Part shown: positions 35,296 to 43,943 of the stretch, piece by piece
How positions within the stretch are numbered: position 1 is the first letter of the stretch
How the letters are laid out: every line of letters begins with the position of its first letter
Assembly: GCA_028280635.1 (NCBI GenBank)
Contig: JANQLM010000087.1
Span: 1 to 48,512 of the forward strand
Origin: Halieaceae bacterium
GTDB lineage: Bacteria; Pseudomonadota; Gammaproteobacteria; Pseudomonadales; Halieaceae
Direction of reading: 5' to 3'
DNA length: 48,512 nucleotides
The notes under the pieces: model-generated
What the model was told of the DNA's origin: nothing
The model's input: the letters and a program-made list of their open reading frames with translations, nothing else
The model's database searches: none
Translations under genes and position numbers: made by a program

Positions 35296-37731
35296 TCAGG
35301 CGGCCTCACTCTGGCTGGAATTCGCTTCACCATCGGCCAGTACAGGCACCCACTCGGCGCTGCCGGCGCGGCGTAATAGTACGCCCTCATCGTCCAGCGC
35401 GTGCATCTGTATCCAGCCATTGTTGACCAGATCGGCCAACCCGCTGTGCTGATAGATCACGTAATCAATCGCCTCGACCGGTGCCGCGATGACAGCCATA
35501 AGGCGCAGCGGCTCGTGGAAGAAGGACTGGCCGTCATGCAATGACTGCAGCGGCAGGCCCGAGCGCAGATCACCGTCCACACCTTCGAGCACACCGATGC
35601 CGCCGACAACGTTGTGCAGGGTTTTATCGCCGCTGCCGAAGTGCCTGTTGTCCACGGTGGAGCCGTAGTATTGCATGGTGATCCAACTTGCTACGACCAG
35701 CGGGGCCGTAAGGATTACTTCCAGCACACTGTGCTCCCTGTCATTGTGGTGATCGTACTCGTGCAGGAAAGTCCTGCCCGAGAGATCCAGACCGCGGGTC
35801 TTGTCGCGAGGCGCGGCAATAAAGGCCCGGCAACCCGCCAGCCCCCATTCCGGGCGCACCTCGGACCAGTCGCTGGCGCGACGCAGCAGGGACTGTCCGC
35901 TCACCGCATTCAGATCGGCGGCGCGCTCGCTGCGCGTCGCCCGTGCCGTGAGACTGGCATGCTGCGCGAAAGCATCCAGTTGAGCTGAAGGCAGCAACAA
36001 CTCTGTGTCCAGCAGAGTTAGCTCGTCGGTGGTAGTGTCATGGATAGCCGCCGCAAACTGGGTGTCCGCAGGGATCTCAATGCCACGCTCGATCAGCCCT
36101 GCGCGCACCGCGCTATCGTTAAGCAGACCGGCCGCGATGCGGGCGTTCGCGTCACCGGCATGACCGCCGCAGGCACCGCAATCCAGCGCCGATGCGTAGG
36201 GATTGTTGGCCACTGAGGCGCCGTGCCCTGCCAGCACCACCAGCGGTGCAAAGCCACTGGTGAGTGACATACCGCGCAGCAGCCCTTCCGCCATATCGAT
36301 TTTTTCCGCCGGCGTCGCCTTCAGTTCAGGCGCCGGAGCTGGCGTGCTTTTATCTCCCCAGCCAAGACTTGCCTTGACCAGTTTCCAGGCATAGCCCGGA
36401 CCCAGGGCCTCGACGTAGCTGAAGCCAGCGACCCCGGCGCGCTGGAAACGTGCCCAGCGACCCTCCATGAACTGGCGCGTGGCACGGCTGGGCGGCGCAT
36501 GGCTGCAGGCGCTGTGGCCTGGCTCCAACAGCACCGGGCAACGCGCGCTGTCGCCATCAATCTCGGATTCCAGGTTCACAGCCAGACCGAAGAAGCCCGC
36601 AAAACCAATGGTTTCGATCTGCAGCGCCGGGCTTTGCTCCAGGGCACGGCGATAGCGCTCCGAACGCACATCGATACAAAACGCAGCCTGAACATCCGGT
36701 CGCGCATTGCGCTCAGCACTGCTCTGGCTGTTGAGCATCTCCGCCAGCTCGCGCTGGGCGGCATAATCCTGTGCGACCTGCAGCGTCAGGTCGGTCCAAT
36801 TGAGGGCCAGCCACTGGGCACTGTCATCGTCAGTGTAGTGATGGGTGCTGGCATGCCAGTGTTTCGCCAGCCCGGTGTTGCCGAGGCAGCGGAACAGCAC
36901 CAACTCCCAGCTGGCCCGAATAGCGAGCAACTGGCGCGCGGCGCTGCCGTCCTCACCGCGCAGTTCTTTTGTCCAGCCGCGGTAGCGGGCATAGGCAGCC
37001 CAACCGGCGACATCGGCCAGCAGGCGGTGGAAGTAGTCGGTCAGGGCTTCAGGGACAAGCGACAATTCTTCCGCCAGCAGAATCAACAGCGCGGTCGGCT
37101 CAGCGGGCAGCTCGGCAAACGCCTGGCGGGCGCCCTTTAGCCCCAGCAGCTCGGCGCTGCGGTCGATAGATGACAGCGCCCGGTAAGACGTCCAGGGATC
37201 GGCTTCCTGGCCACCTGCAGACCAGACCGCCAGGCCCTGGTCGAAGTAGTCAGCCGCCCAGTTGGAGATAGCATTGGTGATAAAGCCCTGCCAGTCCGTG
37301 TTATCACCCCGCTGCGCCAGCGAAGCCACGGTAGGCAGCTTGAAGAGGTCAGCGGGCGCCTCATGCTTGAGCGCCTCGGCCCGTACACGCTCAACGGAGG
37401 TGACATGGCGACGACCGTGGCGAGAGAGTTTCTCGATCGCCATGGCGATGTCCCGGTCGAGGATATGCCCCTCGGCAATGCGCTCGGCGTAGTAGCCGCG
37501 CGGCATGGTCAGGCGCGCACCCAGGGTCCTGGCCGAGAGATAACCGGCGTCCTGCAGATCGTAGTCCGCCATACCCATCAGCGGGTTCACCGCAACGAAG
37601 GACTTCAGCGGCCACAATGGAGCGATGCGCGACGCTGCGTCACTGGCAGCGCGATCCACATTCAGATCCAGGGCCACGGTTTCAGTCTCCTGCGACGCGG
37701 CGACAGCTTCCGGAGGTAGCGTTGCATTCAT
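35296..37731 (-). CDS. dabA: DabA-type inorganic carbon uptake subunit (DUF2309/UPF0753)
   Basis: An 811-residue protein of the DabA family, a beta-carbonic-anhydrase-like zinc protein that drives vectorial CO2 hydration with DabB. The zinc ligand set is visible: Cys352 and Asp354 in FCIDVRSERYRRAL, then His503 in VLAGHGASV and Cys518 in LDCGACGGHAG. The His-Cys spacing of 15 and Cys-x-Asp order match the characterised family. FVAVNPL near residue 45 is a conserved N-terminal motif. It lies 2 bp after dabB, so translation is coupled. In a heterotroph it would supply bicarbonate for carboxylases such as CarAB or acetyl-CoA carboxylase. Confidence 0.95.
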   Translation of the reverse strand: MNATLPPEAVAASQETETVALDLNVDRAASDAASRIAPLWPLKSFVAVNPLMGMADYDLQDAGYLSARTLGARLTMPRGYYAERIAEGHILDRDIAMAIEKLSRHGRRHVTSVERVRAEALKHEAPADLFKLPTVASLAQRGDNTDWQGFITNAISNWAADYFDQGLAVWSAGGQEADPWTSYRALSSIDRSAELLGLKGARQAFAELPAEPTALLILLAEELSLVPEALTDYFHRLLADVAGWAAYARYRGWTKELRGEDGSAARQLLAIRASWELVLFRCLGNTGLAKHWHASTHHYTDDDSAQWLALNWTDLTLQVAQDYAAQRELAEMLNSQSSAERNARPDVQAAFCIDVRSERYRRALEQSPALQIETIGFAGFFGLAVNLESEIDGDSARCPVLLEPGHSACSHAPPSRATRQFMEGRWARFQRAGVAGFSYVEALGPGYAWKLVKASLGWGDKSTPAPAPELKATPAEKIDMAEGLLRGMSLTSGFAPLVVLAGHGASVANNPYASALDCGACGGHAGDANARIAAGLLNDSAVRAGLIERGIEIPADTQFAAAIHDTTTDELTLLDTELLLPSAQLDAFAQHASLTARATRSERAADLNAVSGQSLLRRASDWSEVRPEWGLAGCRAFIAAPRDKTRGLDLSGRTFLHEYDHHNDREHSVLEVILTAPLVVASWITMQYYGSTVDNRHFGSGDKTLHNVVGGIGVLEGVDGDLRSGLPLQSLHDGQSFFHEPLRLMAVIAAPVEAIDYVIYQHSGLADLVNNGWIQMHALDDEGVLLRRAGSAEWVPVLADGEANSSQSEAA

Positions 37732-37733
37732 GG

Positions 37734-39275
37734 TCAGACTCCTTGACGAGGGCTTTCAGCGCGGTTCGCACCCAGCCAGCGGTTGATAAACAGGTTGATG
37801 TAGAGTCCGCGGGCGAGGTGTACCCGCAGGGCACTGAAGCGCGCCTGGGCCAGGCCCGCGCTTTGCATCAGCGCGATGGTGCTAAAGCCGAGCACGACAG
37901 CCAGCAGCAAGCCGCGGCCAAACAGACCGGGGTCACTGCCGGTCACCAGCACATCGGCGAGCGCGATGGACGCCAGGTTTTGCAGCGCGAAGTAGGCGCC
38001 GGTCACCGCGGCGGCACCTGCCAGCATGCGCAGGTAGCGCCCTGGCGACTGCAGCGGGGCATCCAGGAACAGCCACAGGCCCAGCACCAGCATCCAGCCC
38101 AGGCTGAACACGACCGGCTGGGCCTGCCAGCCAAAGCCCGCGAGCGAGGCAACGCCCAGGTAAACCGCGGCCAGGGCAGCCAGTAGCAGCAGGCCCTGGG
38201 CCATGCCACCGGCCCGGGCGCCCTGCGTCCAGGCCTCTACCCGCAAGCGGCGGACCACGTCGCCGCTGCTCAGGAAGGCATGGGCCTTATAAAGCGAATG
38301 TCCGACCAGGTGTAACACCGCGGCCGTGTAAGCGCCAAGACCACACTGCATCATCATGAAGCCCATCTGCCCCACCGTCGAGTAGGCCAGCGCGGACTTG
38401 ATGGAAGGCTGAGTGAGCATGATGGCGGTACCAACCGCGGCGGTAATAGCCCCGATCGTTGCCACGGTGAGGCCGATGGACGGCGCCGCCAGCATCAGGT
38501 CAGAGAAACGCAGGAACAGGAAACCACCAGCATTGACGATGCCCGCGTGCAGCAGAGCCGATACCGGCGTCGGCGTTTCCATGACTTCAACCAGCCAGCC
38601 GTGGGTGGGGAACTGAGCGGACTTCAAAACGGCGGTGAGCGCCAGCAGGGCTGCGGTCGCCTTGGCGGCGCCCGGCAGCTCGCCGGGCAGTGTGCGAATG
38701 GTATCGGCCAGGGCGCCAATCTCGGCGGTGCCGAATTCTGCGATCAGCAGACCGCAGGCGACGATGAGGGACAGGTCGCCAAACCGGGCGAGGATGAACT
38801 TCTTGGTGGCAGCCACCCGCGCCATGCGCCGTTCACGGCGAAACAGCAGCAGCCGGTTGAGCAGCAGGCTCATGGCAACCCAGGCGCCAACCAGCAGGTA
38901 CAGGTTGCCGGCGGCCACCAGCGTCGTCACCGCGGCGAGGGTGAGCGCCAGTTCGGCCATAAACTGTCCATGGCGGGAGTCCCCCGCCAGGTATTGACGG
39001 CTGTAGTGCAAAACGGAAGTGCCCAGGAAGCTGACCAGCAGTAACAGAATCGCGCTAAGGGCGTCCACCCGGACAGAGACACCGACGCCTGCGAGGCCCA
39101 GCACCGGGCTGTGGCCCGCGCCGACCGTCAGCGCCAGCCAGCCAGTCCCGGCCGCGGCCAGCACCGGCAACCAGACCAGCCACAGGGGCCAACGGGCCGG
39201 TGAGCGCAGCATCAGCAACGCCATCCCCAGGTAGAGTGCCGGAATGGCCACCGGCAGCAGATACAAAGAAGACAT
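37734..39275 (-). CDS. dabB: DabB-type membrane subunit (NuoL/MrpA-like)
   Basis: A 513-residue polytopic membrane protein of the proton-antiporter (Proton_antipo_M) family, partner of DabA. About 13-14 hydrophobic segments are present. The conserved core has FGDLSLIVACGLLIAEFG and FPTHGWLVEVMETPTPVSALLHAGIVNAGGFL, with the Lys/His/Glu residues used in proton transfer. GHSLYKAHAFLSSGDV follows. It ends with a short amphipathic tail and lacks the long NuoL lateral helix. It couples proton entry to DabA. First gene of dabBA-arsR and divergent from a LysR gene. Confidence 0.93.
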   Translation of the reverse strand: MSSLYLLPVAIPALYLGMALLMLRSPARWPLWLVWLPVLAAAGTGWLALTVGAGHSPVLGLAGVGVSVRVDALSAILLLLVSFLGTSVLHYSRQYLAGDSRHGQFMAELALTLAAVTTLVAAGNLYLLVGAWVAMSLLLNRLLLFRRERRMARVAATKKFILARFGDLSLIVACGLLIAEFGTAEIGALADTIRTLPGELPGAAKATAALLALTAVLKSAQFPTHGWLVEVMETPTPVSALLHAGIVNAGGFLFLRFSDLMLAAPSIGLTVATIGAITAAVGTAIMLTQPSIKSALAYSTVGQMGFMMMQCGLGAYTAAVLHLVGHSLYKAHAFLSSGDVVRRLRVEAWTQGARAGGMAQGLLLLAALAAVYLGVASLAGFGWQAQPVVFSLGWMLVLGLWLFLDAPLQSPGRYLRMLAGAAAVTGAYFALQNLASIALADVLVTGSDPGLFGRGLLLAVVLGFSTIALMQSAGLAQARFSALRVHLARGLYINLFINRWLGANRAESPRQGV

Positions 39276-39331
39276 AGCTATTCCATTCGCGGTATTAGAT
39301 AGATGTGCGCAGTTTGCAGAAATCAGGTTGA

Positions 39332-39354
39332 TTGATAAAATTGAAAGATATCAA
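39332..39354. promoter_or_regulatory. Candidate LysR operator between dabB and the LysR gene
   Basis: Inverted repeat TTGAT-N13-ATCAA in an AT-rich patch of the 131-bp divergent intergenic region. It has the partial dyad typical of LysR-type sites. A second TTGAT overlaps its left half (39328-39332). No clear -35/-10 pair was identified. Confidence 0.45.
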
Positions 39355-39406
39355 CGTTTCATTCTTTAAATGTGAACGATGAAATAGCCCGCGGGAGAGC
39401 TCTGTC

Positions 39407-40285
39407 ATGCGCCTCAACTACAACCATCTCCGCTATTTCTGGGCGGTCGCGCACAACGGCAATCTCACTCGCACAGCGGAGCAATTGCACGTCTCCCAGT
39501 CCGCCCTGTCCCTGCAGATCAAGAAACTCGAGGAACAGCTCGGTCACGAGCTGTTCGAGCGGCGCGGCAAGCAGTTGGTGCTGACCGAGGCCGGACGCCT
39601 GGCGCTGGATCACGCCGATGTGATCTTTGCCAGCGGTACCGAGCTGCTGAATACCCTCAGTGGCGAGGGCTCTTCGAAGGAAGTGCTGCGTATCGGCGCC
39701 CTCTCGACACTGTCCCGCAACTTTCAGATCGCCTTCCTCGATCCCCTGGTAGGGCGAGAGCAAACCGAGGTGGTGGTGCGCTCAGGCAACCTTGCCAACC
39801 TGCTGGCGCAGTTGGAAGCCCACCGCCTGGACGTGGTGTTGACCAATACCGCCCCGCCTCGCGATGCCGCCACACCCTGGATTGTGCGCAGCCTCGACAG
39901 CCAGCCCGTCAGCCTGGTGGGTTTTCCTGAAAAGCTGGCAAACGGACGCAGCCTGGAAGACGCCCTGCGGGAGGAGCCCCTGGTCGTGCCGACCCTGGAA
40001 ACAGCGGTACGAACCGCCTTTGACACTTACTGTGACGAGCACGACATTCGCCCCAACATCGTCGCCGAGGTGGACGATATGGCGCTGTTGCGGGTGCTGG
40101 CACGTCGCGATTACGGTGCCGCTGTGACCCCCGCTATCGTGGTAAGAGACGAATTGGCCAGCGGTCAGCTGGTGGAAATCGCGCGTTTCCCAGGGGTGGA
40201 AGAGCGTTTCCAGGCCATCACCCTGTCACGCCAGTTTCCCAACCCCCTGCTGCGGCTGCTGTTCGAGGGCATGGATGTGGAGTAA
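39407..40285 (+). CDS. LysR-family regulator (NhaR-like), divergent from dabBA
   Basis: A 292-residue LTTR. The N-terminal winged helix is NYNHLRYFWAVAHNGNLTRTAEQLHVSQSALSLQIKKLEEQLGHELF. The YFWAVAHNG start is of the NhaR branch rather than CbbR. The effector domain begins near VLRIGALSTLSRNF and ends FQAITLSRQFPNPLL. Divergent from dabB across 131 bp, it probably controls dabBA and itself. Its TAA overlaps the first unit of the 24-bp repeat array. Confidence 0.92.
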   Translation: MRLNYNHLRYFWAVAHNGNLTRTAEQLHVSQSALSLQIKKLEEQLGHELFERRGKQLVLTEAGRLALDHADVIFASGTELLNTLSGEGSSKEVLRIGALSTLSRNFQIAFLDPLVGREQTEVVVRSGNLANLLAQLEAHRLDVVLTNTAPPRDAATPWIVRSLDSQPVSLVGFPEKLANGRSLEDALREEPLVVPTLETAVRTAFDTYCDEHDIRPNIVAEVDDMALLRVLARRDYGAAVTPAIVVRDELASGQLVEIARFPGVEERFQAITLSRQFPNPLLRLLFEGMDVE

Positions 40286-40392
40286 GAGCCTTCAGCGGTT
40301 TTAAATCGAGAGCCTTCAGCGGTTTTAAATAAAGAGCCTTCAGCGGTTTTAAATAAAGAGCCTTCAGCGGTTTTAAATAGAGAGCCTTCAGC
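40285..40392. repeat. 24-bp tandem repeat array, 4.5 copies
   Basis: Units start at 40285, 40309, 40333, 40357 and 40381. Each reads AGAGCCTTCAGCGGTTTT then AAAT plus two variable bases (CG, AA, AA, AG). The last is truncated after AGAGCCTTCAGC. It fills the gap between the convergent lysR and mltD stops. Its 13-bp core AGAGCCTTCAGCG is shared with the 19-bp array at 42500. Confidence 0.95.
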
Positions 40393-40408
40393 TCTTGGTA
40401 GACAGCAA

Positions 40409-42403
40409 TCAGGCGTCCTTCAGCATGGGGACAACCAGCACCATACCGAGCTGAAGCCGGTCCGGGTCCAGTTCGGGGTTGTACTGCCGCAGCAGCCACA
40501 TCGGTACCTCGTAGCGCTGATGGGTCAACTCCCACAGGGAATCACCCTGTTTGACCACGTGCTTGCGGGTACCCTGGATTTGCCGGGCCATGAAGAAAGC
40601 CTGTTGGATATCTTTCTGATAGGCCACCCGGCGGCGTTCAAACTCCTCCGGGCTGACCCGGGAGAAATCCAGTTTGAGGCGCTGGCCAATCACCAGCGGC
40701 ACACCGTAGCGGCGGCCGTTGATGCGCCGCAGCTGACTGGCGCGCAGGTCCAGCCACTCGGCGTAATGGCCCAGGGTTTCCATGGCCTGCACTTCGATAC
40801 TGTTATTGTCCGCCACCGTGTAATCGCTGGGATCAGCCAGCAATTCCAGCGCCGGTGCCGCCTCTTCGTCCGCCATGGCGCTGAGCATGGTTTCTTCCGG
40901 CGGTGGGCCTTCGATCGACTGGGCTGGGGTCTCGGCATCCGCCAGGGCGTCCTGTGGAAGCGGTTCCCCGGGCAGGGTTTCCCGGGCGGAATCAACTTCG
41001 ATGACAGGCGCTTCCTCAACCGCCTGCCCGGCAGCCTCACCGGCCATCGCCAGCAGGGCGGGATCACCCTCATAGGGCAGGCGCAGCACCTGGCCCACGC
41101 GTATGGTGTAACGCCGGTTGAGGCCATTCATCGCCGCCACATCGCGGATACTGTGTCCGTAGCGGCGGGCAATCTCCGACACCGTGTCGCCGCGCACCAC
41201 CGTGTGATAGAGGTCCGGCGTCTGCTCATCGAAGCGTTTGTCATCCGGAATCGACGCCAGTACCAACTGCGGGTCAGCGCCCAGCCTGTCCCTGGGTACG
41301 CGCAGGGTGAAACCGGCAGGTATGCGCTTGTTCCCCTGCCAGATAGGGTCCAGCAATGCCCGGTTATGCTGCTTGAGTACGCCCAGGTCCACCTCCAGGG
41401 CGCGGGCGATATCCTCGGCGCCAATGAACTCGGACAGCTCGACCTCGAGATAGGGCACCGGTGGCGTAAGCTGCAGCGTACCGAAGTACTTGTCGCGGTT
41501 GGAGCTCACTTCCAGGGCGGCCAGGAAGGACGGGTAGAAATTGCGCGAGGCAAAACCGAAGCGACGGCCGTTGTACTTCTCGATAATTGTTTCGATATCG
41601 GTGGTGCCCAGTTCGGTGGTGGCACGCCGCATGCTGGCCGCCCCGTGGTTGTATGCCGTCAGGGCCAGCGGCCAGGTGCCCGTGAGCTGGTGGTTGTGCT
41701 CCAGCAGCTGGGCGGCGGCCACGGTGGCGGCGAAGGGATCCATGCGCTCATCAATCACATAATCCACTTCCAGGTAGCGGCGCCCGGTGGAACGGGTGAA
41801 CTGCCAGATGCCTGCAGCACCCACCTTGGAGTAGGCCGCCGGATTGAAGGAAGATTCCACATGGGGTAGCACGCCCAGCTCCAGGGGCAGGCCCCGCTCC
41901 CGCAGCACCTGCTCGATATGGTCGTTCCACTCGCCGGAGCGGATAATCCCCGCCTTGAAGCGATCCGACTGGCCGCGCTGGAAGCGCACACTGCGGGCCG
42001 CCTCGCGCAGGCGCTCATCGCTGACATCAGGCCCCCACAGAGCCAGCACTCGCCGCGCCTCCGGCGACGGGTTGCTGCGGTCCGCAGCCAGCGCCTCCAG
42101 GATCTTGCGGTAGCGGGCCTTGGCGGCGCGCATGGCGCGCTTGTCGGCGTAGTAGTCGCCGCTGAGGCTCAGAGTCTCATAGATGACACCGACGCTATCG
42201 GCATCGTGCATATAGCCGCTGCGGGTGTCGACCTCGGTATACACCCGGGTCCAGAAATCCACAGCGGGTTGCAGCGCCGCGGGGCGAGGGAAGTTCTCAG
42301 CGAGGGTGAAAGTGGAAACTGCCAGAGACAGGCAGGCGGTGGCAAAAACAGAAACTAGTCGGCAGCGCATCGGATCGGGTAGTGGTAACAGCCTGCATAG
42401 CAT
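40409..42403 (-). CDS. mltD: MltD-like membrane-bound lytic murein transglycosylase with LysM domains
   Basis: Cleaves peptidoglycan glycan strands to 1,6-anhydro products. It has 664 residues from ATG 42403, which has GGAG 7 nt upstream. An ATG at 42370 would give a more compact signal peptide. MRCRLVSVFATACLSLAV is the hydrophobic export signal. The SLT domain has catalytic Glu183 in VLPHVESSFNP, then AAGIWQFTRSTGR and LTAYNHGAASM. One LysM is at YHTVVRGDTVSEIARRYG, another C-terminal at KHVVKQGDSLWELTHQRYE. Between them is an acidic linker and a degenerate third repeat. There is no lipobox Cys at the usual place, so it may not be a lipoprotein. Tandem repeats flank it on both sides. Confidence 0.92.
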   Translation of the reverse strand: MLCRLLPLPDPMRCRLVSVFATACLSLAVSTFTLAENFPRPAALQPAVDFWTRVYTEVDTRSGYMHDADSVGVIYETLSLSGDYYADKRAMRAAKARYRKILEALAADRSNPSPEARRVLALWGPDVSDERLREAARSVRFQRGQSDRFKAGIIRSGEWNDHIEQVLRERGLPLELGVLPHVESSFNPAAYSKVGAAGIWQFTRSTGRRYLEVDYVIDERMDPFAATVAAAQLLEHNHQLTGTWPLALTAYNHGAASMRRATTELGTTDIETIIEKYNGRRFGFASRNFYPSFLAALEVSSNRDKYFGTLQLTPPVPYLEVELSEFIGAEDIARALEVDLGVLKQHNRALLDPIWQGNKRIPAGFTLRVPRDRLGADPQLVLASIPDDKRFDEQTPDLYHTVVRGDTVSEIARRYGHSIRDVAAMNGLNRRYTIRVGQVLRLPYEGDPALLAMAGEAAGQAVEEAPVIEVDSARETLPGEPLPQDALADAETPAQSIEGPPPEETMLSAMADEEAAPALELLADPSDYTVADNNSIEVQAMETLGHYAEWLDLRASQLRRINGRRYGVPLVIGQRLKLDFSRVSPEEFERRRVAYQKDIQQAFFMARQIQGTRKHVVKQGDSLWELTHQRYEVPMWLLRQYNPELDPDRLQLGMVLVVPMLKDA

Positions 42404-42499
42404 TACCCTACTCCGACCCGATGGCAAGCAGAAGGTTCGTTCCATTGTGTTTGCGAAGCAAACTCCCGGAAAAAACCCTGAGCCAGAGGCGTCAGACGT

Positions 42500-42635
42500 C
42501 TAGAGAGCCTTCAGCGATCTAGAGAGCCTTCAGCGATCTAGAGAGCCTTCAGCCATCTAGAGAGCCTTCAGCCATCTAGAGAGCCTTCAGCGGTCTAAAG
42601 AGCCTTCAGCGGTCCAGAGAGGCGCCTTCAGCCGT
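42500..42635. repeat. 19-bp tandem repeat array, six copies plus a degenerate seventh
   Basis: Units start at 42500, 42519, 42538, 42557, 42576 and 42595. The form is CTAGAGAGCCTTCAGCGAT, with the last three bases varying (GAT, GAT, CAT, CAT, GGT, GGT). A degenerate copy at 42614-42635 overlaps the TGA of the ACAD gene. On the minus strand every unit contains GCTGAAGGCTCT. It fills the gap between mltD and the ACAD stop. Confidence 0.95.
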
Positions 42636-43941
42636 CACGAAAAGTCGCGTTGACGGTGTCCTGCGCAACGTATTTGCGCAGTTCCTGCCGTCCCACCACC
42701 ATGCGGTGCACGGCATCGGGCCCGTCCGCCAGACGCAGGGTCCGCTGCGACATATACATGGCCGCCAGCGGCGTATCCTGGGAAACGCCGGTGGCCCCGA
42801 ACATCTGGATGGCCTCGTCGACAATGCGGATGGAGATGTTGGGCACCGCAGTCTTGATCATGGAAATCCAGATACGGGCTTCCTTGGCATCCACGCTGTC
42901 CATCATCCAGGCAGTTTTCAGCGTCAGCAGGCGCGCCATCTCGATATCCATACGGGCGTTGGCGATGATGTCGATATTGGCGCCCAGCCGGGCCAGCGGC
43001 TTACCAAAGGCGACCCGATTGGTGGCGCGGTCACACATTAGCTGCAGGGCGCGCTCGGCGGCCCCGATAGCGCGCATGCAGTGGTGGATGCGGCCCGGGC
43101 CGAGACGGCCCTGGGAAATTTCAAAGCCGCGACCGGCACCGAGTATCATGTTCTCTTCCGGAACCCGCACATTGTTGAACTTCATATGCATGTGGCCGTG
43201 GGGTGCATCGTCCATGCTGAACACGTGCATGGGGCGCAGCACTTCGACCCCGGGGGTGTCCATCGGCACCAGGATCTGCGACTGCTGTAAATGCTTGGGC
43301 GCCTCCGGATCGGTTTTGACCATGACGATAAGAATCTTGCAGCGCGGATCACCGGCGCCGCTGATGTAGTGCTTCTCGCCGTTGATGACCCACTCACCGC
43401 CTTCCAGCTTGGCTTCAGTGCAGATGTTGGTGGCGTCGGAAGAAGCGACCCCCGGTTCAGTCATGGCGAAGGCCGAGCGAATCTTTCCGTTGAGCAGTGG
43501 CTCCAGCCAGGCTTCCTTCTGGGCTTCGCTGCCGTACTTCTCCAGCACCTCCATATTGCCGGTATCCGGGGCTGAACAGTTGAAGCACTCCGCCGCCAGG
43601 TGTGAGCGGCCCATCTCCTCCGCCAGGTAGGCGTATTCAACGGTAGTGAGGCCAAAGCCGCGCTCACCTTCCGTGAGGAAGAAGTTCCACAGACCTTTCT
43701 CCCGGGCGCTGGATTTCAGGCCCTCGAGGATTTCAGTCTGACGTTCGGTCCACTGCCAGCGGTCGCCCTTGCCGACCTCCTCGTAGAACTCCTGCTCTAC
43801 GGGGATGACCTCGTTGGTGATGAACTGCTTGACCTGTTCCAGGATCGGTCGCAGCCGCTCACTGACACCCAGGTCCATGTTTCCGTCTATGCCACCGGCC
43901 ACGGCGGGGCTTTGTTCTACGCTTGATGGTGAAGCACCCAT
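42628..43941 (-). CDS. Acyl-CoA dehydrogenase (ACAD10/11-like)
   Basis: FAD-dependent dehydrogenase of 437 residues that introduces the alpha-beta double bond in an acyl-CoA. The FAD/substrate region has SAFAMTEPGVASSDATNI, HYISGAGDPRCKI, and LGPGRIHHCMRAIGAAERALQLM. The C-terminus has IQMFGATGVSQDTPLA and RTLRLADGPDAVH, typical of the ACAD10/11 branch. The start at 43941 has GGGAG 10 nt upstream. It begins 2 bp past the acyl-CoA ligase stop, so it is the last gene of the operon. Its 3' end runs into the 19-bp repeat array. Confidence 0.93.
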   Translation of the reverse strand: MGASPSSVEQSPAVAGGIDGNMDLGVSERLRPILEQVKQFITNEVIPVEQEFYEEVGKGDRWQWTERQTEILEGLKSSAREKGLWNFFLTEGERGFGLTTVEYAYLAEEMGRSHLAAECFNCSAPDTGNMEVLEKYGSEAQKEAWLEPLLNGKIRSAFAMTEPGVASSDATNICTEAKLEGGEWVINGEKHYISGAGDPRCKILIVMVKTDPEAPKHLQQSQILVPMDTPGVEVLRPMHVFSMDDAPHGHMHMKFNNVRVPEENMILGAGRGFEISQGRLGPGRIHHCMRAIGAAERALQLMCDRATNRVAFGKPLARLGANIDIIANARMDIEMARLLTLKTAWMMDSVDAKEARIWISMIKTAVPNISIRIVDEAIQMFGATGVSQDTPLAAMYMSQRTLRLADGPDAVHRMVVGRQELRKYVAQDTVNATFRDG

Positions 43942-43943
43942 GT

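Noticed and set aside
40218-40535. 105-codon minus-strand frame encoding repeated KALYLKPL units
   Set aside because: Translation of the 24-bp DNA repeat, with no ribosome site; overlaps the mltD and lysR ends.
40285-42635. CRISPR-like arrays near mltD
   Set aside because: Units are directly tandem (24 and 19 bp) with no spacers, and no cas gene is present.
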